64,000 nucleotides of DNA from CAWJLE01 sp963843645 (GCA_963843645.1 CAWJLE010000003.1:1364001-1428000), one strand, 5' to 3'. Positions 33,458-43,281 are shown, numbered from the stretch's first letter. The notes: a model not told the origin generated them from the letters alone. Numbers and translations are program-made.

Positions 33458-35383
33458 TTGATTACAAAGTGGAAGCTATGCAATTTCAAGTCCATCCGTG
33501 ATCAGGAGGAACTGGTCCTGAAGCCCCTCACAATACTGGTTGGTCCGAACAGCAGCGGCAAGAGTACATTGACGCAGTCCATACTATTGGTGAGCCAAAC
33601 GCTGTCGAGCAGAGTGAGTTCAAGGTCGGTTGTCCTAAATGGTAACATCGTCAGGCTCGGTCAATTCAGTGATTTGGTTTCATTTGGAAGTGGTTCCGGG
33701 AGAATCCTTCTCGGTTGGGAATGTGAGCCAAAGGGAGGTGAACGCGACGCCGCTCTCTCAGACGATATAGGGCTACTAATGCCGCAAACGCTATTCTATC
33801 GACGCACGACTCAGAGCCTGAAGGCCGTCCGCTGCGAAATTACATTTGACGTCGACCCTCTCGACCCGCAACACGAGCTTATGCAACTGCAGCCACGCTT
33901 GTACCGTTCTTCGATCGGCTGCAAATTCACAAACGAGGACGGCGCGGAAGAGCAGTCGAACATTGTGATGGCTCGGAGCCAAGACTACACCGACAAGGTG
34001 CAGAGGCTTTCAACTTCCGACTCTGACACAGATACAGTTCGATCCGGCTTATTGTACGATATCGAACTTGATGACGCTTCCCAGCGAGAACTCCGACGCA
34101 ATTTCATCTCAGCGGAACCAGTTGGTTGCATATTTCGGCACTTTCTCCCTGATCGTCTCGCAATCCGACGTAACGACGCTCATGTCGAAAGCCATCTAAT
34201 TGCACTGGCAGTCTGTGATCTCTCCAGAGCATACCCTCGAAGTCGCTATAATCTGTTGCCCGGAAGACAAATCGTTATTCCCTCCAGTGTGTTAGCCGAG
34301 CTGAGACGCATACTAGGCGAGCCAATCAGCCCTCTCTTTCAAACGATGGAACAACGGGCGTCTTTGCTAAACGCGCCGATGTCGTGGACAGTTCAAGAGT
34401 GGCAGGAGCGCGTGAGCCATCTTTCCGCACCTGAACGACTAAGACTACGACAGCAGATTCAAGAAAAAGAGAGCACCATTTTTAATAGAATCCGGCAAAT
34501 CGTTGTTGCGGAGAAAGGCGAACGCTATTCGCTCGTACCGGCTCCCCTGCCAACTGCTATTGTGCACGCGGTGCGTTACCTGGTTGAGTACTTTTCTGGT
34601 TCCGTCAAATACTTGGGCCCGCTACGAGACGACCCAAAGCCCCTATATCCCCTGTCAGCAACTGTCGATCCCACGGACATTGGGCTGCGAGGAGAGTATA
34701 CCGCCGCGGTTCTCAACTTGCACAGAGAGCGAGAAATCGAGTACATGCCGACGGCCAGATTCCGTGGGCCAGTTGACGCGCGCCCACGCCGTTGCAGCCT
34801 AGAGGAAGCGGTATTGGATTGGCTGCACTATATGGGAGTAGCGGAGAAAGTCGAAACCCACGACAAGGGCAAGCTTGGCCACGAATTGAAGGTGACAACC
34901 ATTGGAACAGACAAAAGCCAGGATCTGACGCACGTCGGAGTCGGAGTGAGTCAAGTACTCCCAATTCTCGTAATGTGCCTGCTGGCAGAGAGGGACAACA
35001 TCCTCATTGTCGAACAGCCTGAACTGCACTTGCATCCAAAAGTGCAGACCCTCTTGGCCGACTTCTTTCTGTCAATGTCCATGCTTGGAAAGCAGTGCAT
35101 AATTGAAACGCACAGCGAGTATCTGATCAATCGCTTACGGTATCGTGTTGCTTTGGCGGTTGCTGAATCCGTGGCCTCATTGATGAAGATCTATTTCGTC
35201 GAGAAAAAGAACGGATCCTCGGTTTTCCGTGACGTCATTATCAACAAATATGGAGCTGTAGTCGAATGGCCGGAGGGTTTCTTTGATCAGTCTCAAGCGG
35301 AAGCGGAAGAAATCCTCCGAGCGGCCAGCCTGAAACGAAAGAGAGAACGAGGAGCTCAACACGATGCCCAGCGTCACTATTGA
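33458..35383 (+). CDS. RecF/SMC-like AAA ATPase with DUF3696 C-terminus
   Basis: 641 residues from TTG 33458 with GGGAGG upstream. Walker A is GPNSSGKST at residues 29-37, and an ABC-like signature GVGVSQVLP lies near 505. Walker B is ILIVEQPELHLHP, and a switch-type His follows in IIETHSEYLINRLR. The C-terminal DUF3696 segment IINKYGAVVEWPEGFFDQ is clear. A variable helical insert of about 350 residues lies between the two ATPase halves. ATPases of this build drive several anti-phage systems by sensing DNA or phage proteins and releasing a partner. This role is inferred. The 3' end overlaps the next gene by 20 bases. Confidence 0.85.
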   Translation: MITKWKLCNFKSIRDQEELVLKPLTILVGPNSSGKSTLTQSILLVSQTLSSRVSSRSVVLNGNIVRLGQFSDLVSFGSGSGRILLGWECEPKGGERDAALSDDIGLLMPQTLFYRRTTQSLKAVRCEITFDVDPLDPQHELMQLQPRLYRSSIGCKFTNEDGAEEQSNIVMARSQDYTDKVQRLSTSDSDTDTVRSGLLYDIELDDASQRELRRNFISAEPVGCIFRHFLPDRLAIRRNDAHVESHLIALAVCDLSRAYPRSRYNLLPGRQIVIPSSVLAELRRILGEPISPLFQTMEQRASLLNAPMSWTVQEWQERVSHLSAPERLRLRQQIQEKESTIFNRIRQIVVAEKGERYSLVPAPLPTAIVHAVRYLVEYFSGSVKYLGPLRDDPKPLYPLSATVDPTDIGLRGEYTAAVLNLHREREIEYMPTARFRGPVDARPRRCSLEEAVLDWLHYMGVAEKVETHDKGKLGHELKVTTIGTDKSQDLTHVGVGVSQVLPILVMCLLAERDNILIVEQPELHLHPKVQTLLADFFLSMSMLGKQCIIETHSEYLINRLRYRVALAVAESVASLMKIYFVEKKNGSSVFRDVIINKYGAVVEWPEGFFDQSQAEAEEILRAASLKRKRERGAQHDAQRHY

Positions 35384-36401
35384 TCCCGGGGTCTTGGCGG
35401 TCCCAGCCCTTAGTGCAGACCGCGACGACGTCTATGCTTACGTTGAGACAATTCTGGACTGGGGCAAATTGCTTGATGAACCGTGGGTGGCGATTTACAT
35501 GACTGAACGAGCAGTAGACCTTCTTCTCGAAGAGGGTTTGTATCCGCTGAGGAATGCGCTCAAGCAGCTGTTCTCCGCAAAAAGTGTCATCGAATACGAC
35601 GCCAATACGCTTGCCCGGGTTGCGGAACGAGTCCTACAAAAAACACCAAGTTTTGAAACGTACTTCAAGGTCCGCGAAGTGCTGTTCGACTCGCTGACTA
35701 CCGAGCCGGACCTTCTTTCTATCCATGCTAATTCCGGCCTCGTATCCGATCTCGCTCGCTGCATTCTTCTCATTGCGATTCTGCGGACCCATTGCCGCAA
35801 CTCAGTCTTAAATCACACTTTGATCGTAAGAAGATGCGGCGACGCCCCGATTGTGCGCGTGCGGGCATTGATTTACGACATTGAACACACAAGGAGCGAC
35901 ATTGGCGATCTACCTACACCCCCAGAGTATTTCGAGGGCACCATACTTGCCTGCGCGAATTTTCACACATTGCTCGCCATTATTGACGAAACGATCGTCT
36001 GGCAGTTATCAGAGGATCTCGTGGCTCTGAAAACCGCCGTTCAGATTGCGACATATAAGTCGCGGCTCGAACGAGGACTGGATCCAGACTGGGACGGCAT
36101 CCCCGGTTTTTCCTTTGGCCATAGCTTTTTCGGAACCGCTAAAGCATACGCACAATCTGATTCCCTGATCACCCGTACGTTGCGCAGTATGGTCGAAACG
36201 TTAGATGGTCTCAATCTCGCCGATACCCACAGGTTACGTGTTGGCAAAGGCGGTAACAGCCCGCCGATCGTTAGAGGCGAGGATGAGGCATGGCGAAGAG
36301 ATATTGACGAGGAATACCACCTCCACTACTGGAAGTGCCCAGACGGATTGGTGGAATTTGCCTCCATCGTGACCCACAATGACTATTCGATTCCCGGATA
36401 G
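35364..36401 (+). CDS. Unknown partner of the island ATPase
   Basis: 345 residues; I do not recognise the family. The start lies 20 bases inside the ATPase gene, so translation is coupled. The N-terminus VTIDPGVLAVP has an early Asp in a PIN-like context. Residues 145-151 (RNSVLNH) resemble the R-x4-6-H motif of HEPN RNases, and the end reads HLHYWKCPDGLVEF then HNDYSIPG. These are only hints of a nuclease-type effector. There is no signal peptide or membrane helix. With the ATPase it forms a two-gene module carried by the island. Confidence 0.6.
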   Translation: MPSVTIDPGVLAVPALSADRDDVYAYVETILDWGKLLDEPWVAIYMTERAVDLLLEEGLYPLRNALKQLFSAKSVIEYDANTLARVAERVLQKTPSFETYFKVREVLFDSLTTEPDLLSIHANSGLVSDLARCILLIAILRTHCRNSVLNHTLIVRRCGDAPIVRVRALIYDIEHTRSDIGDLPTPPEYFEGTILACANFHTLLAIIDETIVWQLSEDLVALKTAVQIATYKSRLERGLDPDWDGIPGFSFGHSFFGTAKAYAQSDSLITRTLRSMVETLDGLNLADTHRLRVGKGGNSPPIVRGEDEAWRRDIDEEYHLHYWKCPDGLVEFASIVTHNDYSIPG

Positions 36402-36549
36402 AGCTGATAGCCAACACAATCGTGTACCGGACCGAGTCCTGAAACATCGCTCGACGAACGATCAGACAAAAAGCAAAACGAAAGTCTCAGCGGGGCGAGT
36501 GGTCTGGGCAAACAGAGAATCGGTATCTTCGCCATACATATTTGAGGTA

Positions 36550-36846
36550 GGCCAGCACGTCACGGCCGGCACCCCGGTCGTCTACCTCGCCGATTTGTCG
36601 CACCTGGAGATCGAGACCAGCGATCTCACTGAGCTCGGCATCGTCCGCGTCAGACCCGGCGCGTTCGTCAGCATCACGGTGGACGCTCTGCCAGGCGCGG
36701 AGTTCTCCGGTAGAGTCGCTCGCATCAAGCCGCTGGGCGAGAACAAACAGGGTGACATCGTCTACACCGTCGTCGTCGAGCCCGATCAGCTGGACCAGCG
36801 CCTGCGCTGGAACATGACCACCTCCGTCGCCATCAAGGGCGAGTGA
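36550..36846 (+). repeat. Direct repeat copy 2: detached 3' end of the adaptor gene
   Basis: 297 bases matching 32211-32507 with nine differences. Eight are synonymous third-position changes and one, at the second codon of the repeat, changes Glu to Gln. It has lost its own start and is a gene remnant. The operon terminator at 36891-36916 follows it. Confidence 0.95.
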
Positions 36847-36890
36847 GTGGCGCGCGCGAACTCTGCAAAACATACCGCCCCGGGTAAAAC

Positions 36891-36916
36891 CAGCCCCGGC
36901 CTTTCGGCCGGGGCTG
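36891..36916 (+). terminator. Intrinsic terminator of the original adaptor operon
   Basis: An 11-bp perfect stem CAGCCCCGGCC/GGCCGGGGCTG with a TTTC loop, followed by TTCCATTTCT. Confidence 0.75.
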
Positions 36917-37037
36917 TTCCATTTCTAAGATCCAATGTTCTTTTTTTTGCGGCCCGTCCGGTCTCATGGAGAGCACTCGCCGGGCCGTCATTAGTCCAAA
37001 TACTCAATTCATAATGAAATGACTCACCCTAAGTCGA

Positions 37038-37532
37038 TCACTTCGAGCTCGTCGGAGACAGCGCACCGTTCACCAGGTAGATGATCCCATTTGACGACTG
37101 AATACCCTGATTGATGATTTGGGCGCCGTTGATGGTGACCTTGCCATTTCTCACATGCACCGTCAGGGGTTGACCCGCCAGCGTCTGCAGCGTCTGCCCG
37201 TCTTTCAATTGAGAAAGCTGATATTTGCCGGACACGACGTGGTACTTCACAAAGCGAGACAACGCGGCTATGCTGTCTTTGTACAGGATATTCAACGTAT
37301 TCGGCTGAGAGAGCGCCTGATCGCTCGGCGCGAAAACGGTGTAGGGCCCCCCACTTTCGAGCTGCGACATCGTGCCACTCGCTTCCATCATGACGAACAT
37401 TCGGGTCATGTTATTCTGCGATTCGGTCGTCGCCGCAATATTCGTCGGCGCTGCGCTGCTCTGCGCCGGGAAGAGAACCCAGGCCAGGCTCACCGCCAGG
37501 GCCATCGTCAGTATCAAATTCAAGCGTTTCAT
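37038..37532 (-). CDS. Secreted fasciclin-domain protein
   Basis: 164 residues from ATG 37532 with GGAGGAATA upstream; the frame opens further but without support. A signal peptide (LILTMALAVSLAWVLFPAQSSAA) precedes one fasciclin (FAS1) domain with GPYTVFAPSDQAL, RFVKYHVVSGKY and NGIIYLVNGALSP. FAS1 domains mediate adhesion, often at the cell surface or in matrices. No anchor is visible, so it is probably released or loosely bound. Confidence 0.9.
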   Translation of the reverse strand: MKRLNLILTMALAVSLAWVLFPAQSSAAPTNIAATTESQNNMTRMFVMMEASGTMSQLESGGPYTVFAPSDQALSQPNTLNILYKDSIAALSRFVKYHVVSGKYQLSQLKDGQTLQTLAGQPLTVHVRNGKVTINGAQIINQGIQSSNGIIYLVNGALSPTSSK

Positions 37533-37676
37533 TATCTCATATTCCTCCAGACGTCGGTGTCTTGAGGCTGCCGACTCCGACCTCGATCGGACCCGGACTC
37601 GCAACACTGCTCGCAACACTGAAAACAGCGGCTGCGCAAATCCACGTTTCACCGTGAATCGCACAACCATCTCAAG

Positions 37677-37704
37677 ATTATCACATCTCTCCTGCACTTG
37701 TCAA
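37677..37704 (-). promoter_or_regulatory. Promoter of the fasciclin gene
   Basis: On the minus strand TTGACA (37704-37699), a 16-bp spacer and GATAAT (37682-37677). It implies a leader of about 135 bases. Confidence 0.65.
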
Positions 37705-37764
37705 TGCTCGCTACGAGTTCAGAGGATACATCTTTTTCTATATCCACCACCACCGCCACGCTGA

Positions 37765-37793
37765 TTTCCACGAAGCTCCACTGCTGGTATAAT
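37765..37793 (+). promoter_or_regulatory. Promoter of the GNAT-AlkD genes
   Basis: TTTCCA at 37765-37770, 17-bp spacer, TATAAT at 37788-37793; the first gene starts at 37848. Confidence 0.6.
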
Positions 37794-37847
37794 TCACATG
37801 CAGGTTCACATCTGAAAAAGGACGTGAAGTGAGCAAGGAGGACCGTC

Positions 37848-38453
37848 ATGCCCCTCGACACAGCGTCTTTCGCTTTTCACCCTCTCACGCCGGACCACTG
37901 GCCTGACCTCGAGCGTCTCTTCGGTCCGAGAGGCGCCAGCGGCGGCTGTTGGTGCATGTGGTGGCGACTCTCTCATGCCGATTTTGTCCGCGGGAAGGGT
38001 GAGGACAATCGCGCAGCGTTGAGACGCATCGTCGACAGCGGCGATCCGCCCGGTCTCCTCGCCTACGTCGACAACGATCCCGCCGGTTGGGTCTCCCTCA
38101 GTCCGCGGGCGCAGTTTCCCCGTCTCGCGGGCTCACGCATCCTGGCGCCCATCGACGACCTCCCGGTCTGGTCCATCGTCTGTTTCTTCATCCAACGCGG
38201 CTATCGCCGGCAAGGGTTGATGTCCGCGCTGATTCGCGCCGCTGTAGACTATGCCACGAGCCGCGGTGCTGCCATGCTGGAAGCATACCCGATCGAACAG
38301 AAGCAGGGAAAACAGACTGCCGACACGTTCGTCTACACCGGCCTGGCTTCTGCCTTCCGACAGTCCGGCTTCACCGAAGTAGGACGCCGGTCGCCGACAC
38401 GGCCGATCATGCGCTGCGCTTTGGGCGAGACCGCAACATCTCAACGTGGATAA
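37848..38453 (+). CDS. GNAT family N-acetyltransferase
   Basis: 201 residues from ATG 37848, with AAGGAGG upstream. The acetyl-CoA loop is RGYRRQGLMSALI at about 119-131 and the following helix is AAVDYATSRGA. The early CWCMWW cluster is shared by a small branch of this family. The substrate is unknown. AlkD follows after 20 bases, so the two are likely co-transcribed. Confidence 0.82.
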   Translation: MPLDTASFAFHPLTPDHWPDLERLFGPRGASGGCWCMWWRLSHADFVRGKGEDNRAALRRIVDSGDPPGLLAYVDNDPAGWVSLSPRAQFPRLAGSRILAPIDDLPVWSIVCFFIQRGYRRQGLMSALIRAAVDYATSRGAAMLEAYPIEQKQGKQTADTFVYTGLASAFRQSGFTEVGRRSPTRPIMRCALGETATSQRG

Positions 38454-38473
38454 CTCAGAGTGGAGAACGCACC

Positions 38474-39199
38474 ATGCAACTGGCGGATGTTCAGACTCGC
38501 CTGATTGAACTGGGGGAACCAGCAAGGGTGGCCGGCATGGCTCATTTCGGCTTGAGCTCCGCACGAGCATATGGCGTGGCCGTTCCGGACCTGCGGGCGC
38601 TGGCTCGTGAGATCGGCCGTGACCACGCCCTGGCTCAGGAGTTGTGGTCGACCGGGTTCTTCGAAGCGCGCCTGTTGGCCGCGATGATCGCGGACCCGGC
38701 GCTAACGACCGACGCGCTGCTCGAAACGTGGGTGTTGGACTTCGACAACTGGGCCGTGTGCGACGGCACGTGCGGCGACCTGTTCGCATACACCCCGTTC
38801 GCTTACGACAAGGCCATCGCCTGGTCCGCCCGGGGGGAAGAATTCGTCAAACGTGCCGGATTCGTTCTCATGGCGCGCCTGGCGCTGACCGACAAGAAGG
38901 CACCCGATGCCGCATTCGAGGCCTTTTTGGTCATCGTCCAACGCGAATCCGGCGACCCGCGGGACATGGTACGGAAAGCCGTGAATTGGGCCCTGCGGCA
39001 GGTCGGCAAACGGAATCTGGCCTTGAACGCGAGAGCGATAGACACGGCCACATCTATCCAGGCGTCGGCAACGCGCAGCGCCCATTGGATTGCCTCCGAC
39101 GCTTTGCGGGAGCTCAACGGCGAGGCAGTACAGACGAGGCTGCGTCGCTGGGCAACGCAGCCTCGTCTCTCATCGAAGAGCGGACGTCATGCCGGCTGA
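38474..39199 (+). CDS. DNA alkylation repair protein (AlkD-like)
   Basis: 241 residues from ATG 38474 with GGAGA upstream. It is a HEAT-like all-helical protein with the AlkD hallmarks LWSTGFFEARLLAAMI, WVLDFDNWAVCDGTCGDLF and DMVRKAVNWALRQVGKRN. AlkD enzymes excise N3- and N7-alkylated purines without flipping the base. The WD...D segment holds the residues that contact the lesion. The 3' end overlaps the convergent aminotransferase by 13 bases. Confidence 0.9.
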   Translation: MQLADVQTRLIELGEPARVAGMAHFGLSSARAYGVAVPDLRALAREIGRDHALAQELWSTGFFEARLLAAMIADPALTTDALLETWVLDFDNWAVCDGTCGDLFAYTPFAYDKAIAWSARGEEFVKRAGFVLMARLALTDKKAPDAAFEAFLVIVQRESGDPRDMVRKAVNWALRQVGKRNLALNARAIDTATSIQASATRSAHWIASDALRELNGEAVQTRLRRWATQPRLSSKSGRHAG

Positions 39200-40285
39200 G
39201 CCACGTATTCCTTGATGCCTGCCAGCAACTCGTCCACCTGCGCGTCGGCCACGTTCGACATGTGGCCGATCCGAACCACTTTCTCCTTCAAAGCACCGAA
39301 CCCGGCTGTGATCTGAATGTTGTGCCGCCCGATGAGGTACGCCACGAGGTCGGTCGACTTGAGGCCGGTCGGCATCCAGGCCGCCGTCAGCACGGGAGCA
39401 GACGCCTCGTCGGGCATCACCGGCGGCAGGCCGACCTGGGTCAGTCCGGACCGCAGCCGCCTGGCGGTTCGCCAGTAGCGCGCCTGCCGCGCCTCCAGGC
39501 CTTCGGCCATCAGGTCCCGAAGCGACTGATGCAGCGCGGCCACGATGCTGCTCGGCATCGTTACGGGGTGCGGATGCCAATCGCCCCAATCCTCCACATA
39601 GTGCTGCCACAAGTTCAAGTTCATGTACCACCCGCGCGCGCCCGGCCTCGTCACCTGGGACCAGCCGGCGATTGCCGACCGCCACGACGGCCAATCCCGG
39701 AGGCGCCCCCAGGCACTTCTGCGAAGCGCTCGTCACGATGTCGATGCCCCACTCGTCCATCGGCAGCGGCGTGCCTGCCAGAGACGAAACCGCGTCCACC
39801 ATCACCGGCACGCCGGCCGCCTTCGACGCGGCGGCGATATCCTGGACCGGGTTCAGCACACCCGTCGACGTCTCCAGGTGAACCACGGCGGTCATCGCCG
39901 CGTCCGGGATGCTGCCGCAGCGCCTCGGCGAAAGCCTGCGCCGACAGCTGCTGCCCCGGATCGGCACTGACCACGATCGGCTTCGCCCGGCATCCTTCTA
40001 CCATCTGCGTCAACCGCTCGCCGAAATTGCCGTTCGAGCCGACGATGACCTTTTCGCCGTCGCGCAGCGGCGCTGTTCAGCGCCGCCGTCGTTGGCGGCG
40101 CTTCCCGAACCGGGAATCATGAAGATCTTGCCCGTCGTGCCGATGATCTGGCTCAGCATGGCGATCGTCTCGCTGTGCAGCACGACCCAGTCGGCGCCGT
40201 AGTGCGCCCGGACCGGCTCGCCCATGACCTCCAGCACGTCCTCACTGACATCCGTCGGTCCCGGAATCATCAATCTCGGTGTCAT
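39187..40285 (-). pseudogene. Class V aminotransferase with four frameshifts
   Basis: Starts at ATG 40285 with AGGAGG upstream. Pieces read MTPRLMIPGPTDVSEDVL, then GEKVIVGSNGNFGERLTQM, then MTAVVHLETSTGVLNPVQD and the PLP-lysine region VTSASQKCLGAPPGLA, then MNLNLWQHYVEDWG to the end. Frame changes sit at about 40083, 40069, 39909 and 39655; three of the four are explained by one extra G on the coding strand. Restored length is about 360 residues, matching alanine-glyoxylate or ureidoglycine-glyoxylate aminotransferases. The breaks may be sequence errors and the gene could be intact in the organism. Confidence 0.75.
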
Positions 40286-40308
40286 CTGCCATCCTCCTGG
40301 AAAATAGC

Positions 40309-40344
40309 GATCAGCGGTCAGCAATCGGCAATCGGCGATCAGCG
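40309..40344. repeat. Short degenerate repeat (atcagc/aatcggc units)
   Basis: The gap between the M20 stop and the aminotransferase ATG holds tandem degenerate units built on GATCAGC, GGTCAGC and AATCGGC. The same kind of unit forms the inverted repeat at 56593-56717. Confidence 0.4.
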
Positions 40345-40443
40345 AACGACGTCGAAGTCTGAATACAGCACTCGTGGACCCGACCGGCCCGCACACTCCG
40401 TTGCCAGGGCTGTCGCTGTGCACTGACTGTTGACCGTTTCTTC

Positions 40444-41614
40444 TCAAAACTCGCGACAAATCTCCGCGTATAGTTCCGCGCCTCCACCAGCTCGCGGACC
40501 TCAACCCATTCGTTCGCCGTGTGCGCCTGGTTGATGCTGCCCGGTCCCAGTACGACCGCCGGGACGCCCGCGACGGCCTGCAGCTTGCTCGCGTCCGAGC
40601 CGTAGCCCACCGCGCACAGCTCGCGCTGGGCCGATGACGTGCGGCACGCCCGCAGCGCCGCCTGCGCGATGCCGCTGTCCGGCGGGGTGTCCAGCGCGGG
40701 ATCGATCAGGAACGGCTCCTCGCGCACGAAGTGGAAATCGGGGTGCTGCCTGCATCAACCGCGCCAGCAGCGCGTCGACCTCGGCCAGCATCGCGTCCGC
40801 GTCCTCGCCGGGCACCATGCGCCGGTCGATCTCGATAGCGCATTCGGCGGCACCATATTCACCACCGGCCGCCGTGGATCACGCTGACCGTCATCACCGG
40901 CGGGCCGGCCATGCGGGTGCGCCTTCGCCGGCAGCTTCTCTCGATCTCCGCCCGCAGCCGGGTGATGCACTCCACCATCTGGTAGATCGCGTTGTTGCCC
41001 TCCTGCGGCCGGGACGTGTGCGCGGCCTTGCCGATCGCCCTCATCTGCAGCGCAGCAGGCCCTTGTGCACGATCGCCGGGCATCAGGTTGGTGCGGCTCG
41101 CCGACCACGGCGCCATCCAGATGGCATAGGCATGTTCGCGACGAACGCGTGGATGCCGCGCGATTTATCTCCTCGTCCACCGAGGCCAGAGCGACGGCTG
41201 GCAGCGCAGCGCGTGGCGATACTCGCTCATGAGCTTCATCGCGTACATCATGGCCGCCAGCGAGCCCTTCGTGTCGCACGCGCCCCGGCCGTAGACGCGG
41301 CCGTCAGCGACGCGCGGCTGCAGCGCCATCGGGCATCGGCTCCAGGCGGCATCGTGTCCAGGTGCGCTTCGAGCAGCAGCGTCTTCGTCGCGCCGGGCAC
41401 CGGCAGCGTCGCGATCACGTTCGAGCGGCCCGGCAGCACCTCCTGCCGCGCTCACCTGGCAGCCCAGCGCGGCCAGGTACTCGGCCACGAACTGGCCCAG
41501 CTCCGCCTCGCCGCGGCCGTCCTTCAGGTCCGCGTTCACGCTGTTGATGGCCACACAGCCGGCAAGCAGATCGACCACTTCCTGCTGCCTCGCCAATCCC
41601 ACGAACCCGCCCAT
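40444..41614 (-). pseudogene. M20 family peptidase (ArgE/DapE-like) with many frameshifts
   Basis: Starts at ATG 41614 after GGAGGTGAG. Recognisable pieces in order are LARQQEVVDLLAGCVAINSVN, the metal-site strand TLLLEAHLDTMPPG, GRGACDTKGSLAAMMYAM, the dimerisation part GKAAHTSRPQEGNNAIYQMVE, and the C-terminal SDASKLQAVAGVPAVVLGPG then QAHTANEWVEV. The last frame ends YAEICREF at 40444. At least five frame changes are needed. Intact members are zinc deacylases or dipeptidases of about 390 residues. Its neighbour, the class V aminotransferase, would fit amino-acid or purine catabolism. Confidence 0.7.
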
Positions 41615-41716
41615 CTCACCTCCCGGCTGGAAGTATCGTTGGCACGTTGAACCGGCACGCCGGTTGCACTTGACCGTACGGCACGCGTCAGTCAACGTGC
41701 AACCTGCCATTCGCAC

Positions 41717-42422
41717 CTACTTCAGTTTCATCGGCAGGCCGGCGACCATGAAATCACTTCGCCCGCGGCCGCCGCCAATCGTCTGGTTCGCCCAGCCGAG
41801 CAGGTCGCGATACACGCGGCCTAGTGCGTACGGCGGCACCAGGCCCATGCCCACCTCGTTGGAGACGATGCACAACCGGACCGTCGTGCGTCCCGGGCCA
41901 CGCGCAACAGCCCGTCGATCTTCGGCCTCGACGCCCGGCCGCGCTTCGTCCAGGGTGACCTCGCTCTCCGCCCTGGAATATGACGTTCGCGACCAGCACC
42001 GTCAGGCAATCGACCAGCACCCAATCGCCGGGCTGCGCCGCGCGCCGGATCGCTTCGCCCACCGCAGATCGGCCTCCAGCGTCCGCCAGTGGGCCGGCCG
42101 GCTCGCCCGGTGCCGGCGGATGCGATCCCGCATCTCCTCGTCGAGCGCCTGCGCCGTCGCCACGTACAGCACCGGCCGCCCCGACTCGCGCCGCCAGCCG
42201 CTCGGCGTACGCGCTCTTGCCGCTCCGCGCCCCACCCAGAATCAGCATGAGGTTTTGGGCATCGAACGCGCCTGGCGTTTCAGGCTCGCCCCGTCCCATC
42301 GGAAACGTATCTCGTTTCGTGTCCCCATCCTCGTCCGTGAGCTCCTCCCGGGTCAGACCTAGATCCGCCAAAAGCCGGTCCAGCTCCGGGTTCGAGCCCA
42401 CGAACCCACCGAACTCATCCAT
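41717..42422 (-). pseudogene. cobU: Adenosylcobinamide kinase/guanylyltransferase CobU with frameshifts
   Basis: Start at 42422 (ATG, GAGG upstream). An N-terminal extension of about 55 residues precedes the P-loop MLILGGARSGKSAYAERLA. Pieces in other frames give RPVLYVATAQALDEEMRDRI with RHRASRPAHWRTLEA, then WVLVDCLTVLVANVIF, and NQTIGGGRGRSDFMVAGLP at the end. All are typical of CobU, which phosphorylates and guanylates adenosylcobinamide. At least three or four frame changes are required. The start overlaps the cbiR stop. Confidence 0.75.
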
Positions 42423-43281
42423 GCCGTGCCTCGCCAGATTTGGAGTGCGGCTCGGGCATCCAGGCATCTCTCAGGCACCGCCACGAGTCGAGCAGATCTT
42501 CCTCGTTGAATACCTCCAGCGTCACGACGCCGGCATACGGAGGCTGCCACAGCCGCTTGACCACTGATGCGAGCGTCTCGGGCGGCAGCGCGGTCCAGGG
42601 AGACGTGGTCCGTCGTGCCGTCCCAGCCCGTGCAGGTGGACACACTCGGGTTCGCGCCAGCGATGGCATCCAGGTAGGGCGCCCGCGTCGAGGCCCATTT
42701 TGAACAGGTGACCGACGTCCAGGCACGCCCCGATCCCGAGTTGCTCGGCCAGAGCCAGGGCAGCTCGGGCGGCGCGGACTCCAGGTTCTCCACACACAGC
42801 CGGTCGGCCGTCGCCGACCAGCGCGCCGGCCGTTTCGCCGAGTCGCCGCAGCGACTCGCCGGCCGCCAGTCGCCAGCCCACCCACTCGTCCGGCGTGAAC
42901 GGCACCGGTTCCGCATGGACCATCCACGCCCACGGCAGCAGGCAAGCTGTCGCGGCCATCACCTCGCGCGCCTTCGCCACCGACGGTCGCGCGCGCAGAG
43001 TCCGGCGCGGCGAGCGCCAGGTCCAGCGGCAAGTGCACCGTGTACGTCAGGTCGTTCGCCGCAGCGACCCGCTGCAACTCGGCCAACACCCTGCCATCCG
43101 GCAGCGGATTCTGCTCGTTGTACTCGTAGATGACGATCTCGACGTCATCTACCCGAGCGGCGAGTTGACGCACATTCGGCAGCACGTCGTCGCGATAGAT
43201 GAAGCTCGTCGTCCCCAGTCGAAATGGTAGGGCGCCTTTGATCAATGCGCCGGCACCCGGCGCGCCCGTTCGCCTCTCCAC
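42415..43281 (-). pseudogene. cbiR: Cobamide-remodelling phosphodiesterase CbiR-like, with frameshifts
   Basis: A TIM-barrel protein of the AP-endonuclease-2/xylose-isomerase-like fold. The N-terminus PFRLGTTSFIYRDDVLPNVR, then RVDDVEIVIYE, and the C-terminal GVVTLEVFNEEDLLDSWRCL are in the same frame. The middle (AEQLGIGACLDVGHLFK, then DGTTDHVSLD) is spread over other frames. This N-terminus is that of CbiR, the enzyme that opens the nucleotide loop of cobamides for remodelling. The setting beside cobU, cobS and cobO agrees. Start uncertain: GTG 43281 has no good ribosome site. Confidence 0.7.

Larger units (their letters stand above)
32508..36549 (+). mobile_element. Low-GC island inserted at the adaptor gene's 3' end
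   Basis: About 4 kb between the two copies of the adaptor 3' end. Its base composition is visibly lower in GC than the surrounding genes, with AT-rich codons in both of its genes. It contains a promoter, a structured non-coding stretch and an ATPase/partner pair. It encodes no integrase or transposase, so how it entered is unknown. The original terminator of the adaptor operon lies beyond copy 2. Confidence 0.8.
37533..37847. other. Divergent intergenic region
   Basis: 315 bases between the fasciclin and acetyltransferase genes. It holds the two divergent promoters listed separately and no further recognisable feature. Confidence 0.5.

Noticed and set aside
33017..33460. Retron-type RNA
   Set aside because: No reverse transcriptase gene lies in the island.
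36379..36846. 155-residue open frame in front of and through repeat copy 2
   Set aside because: It joins random island sequence to the detached adaptor end; no ribosome site and no domain upstream of the repeat.
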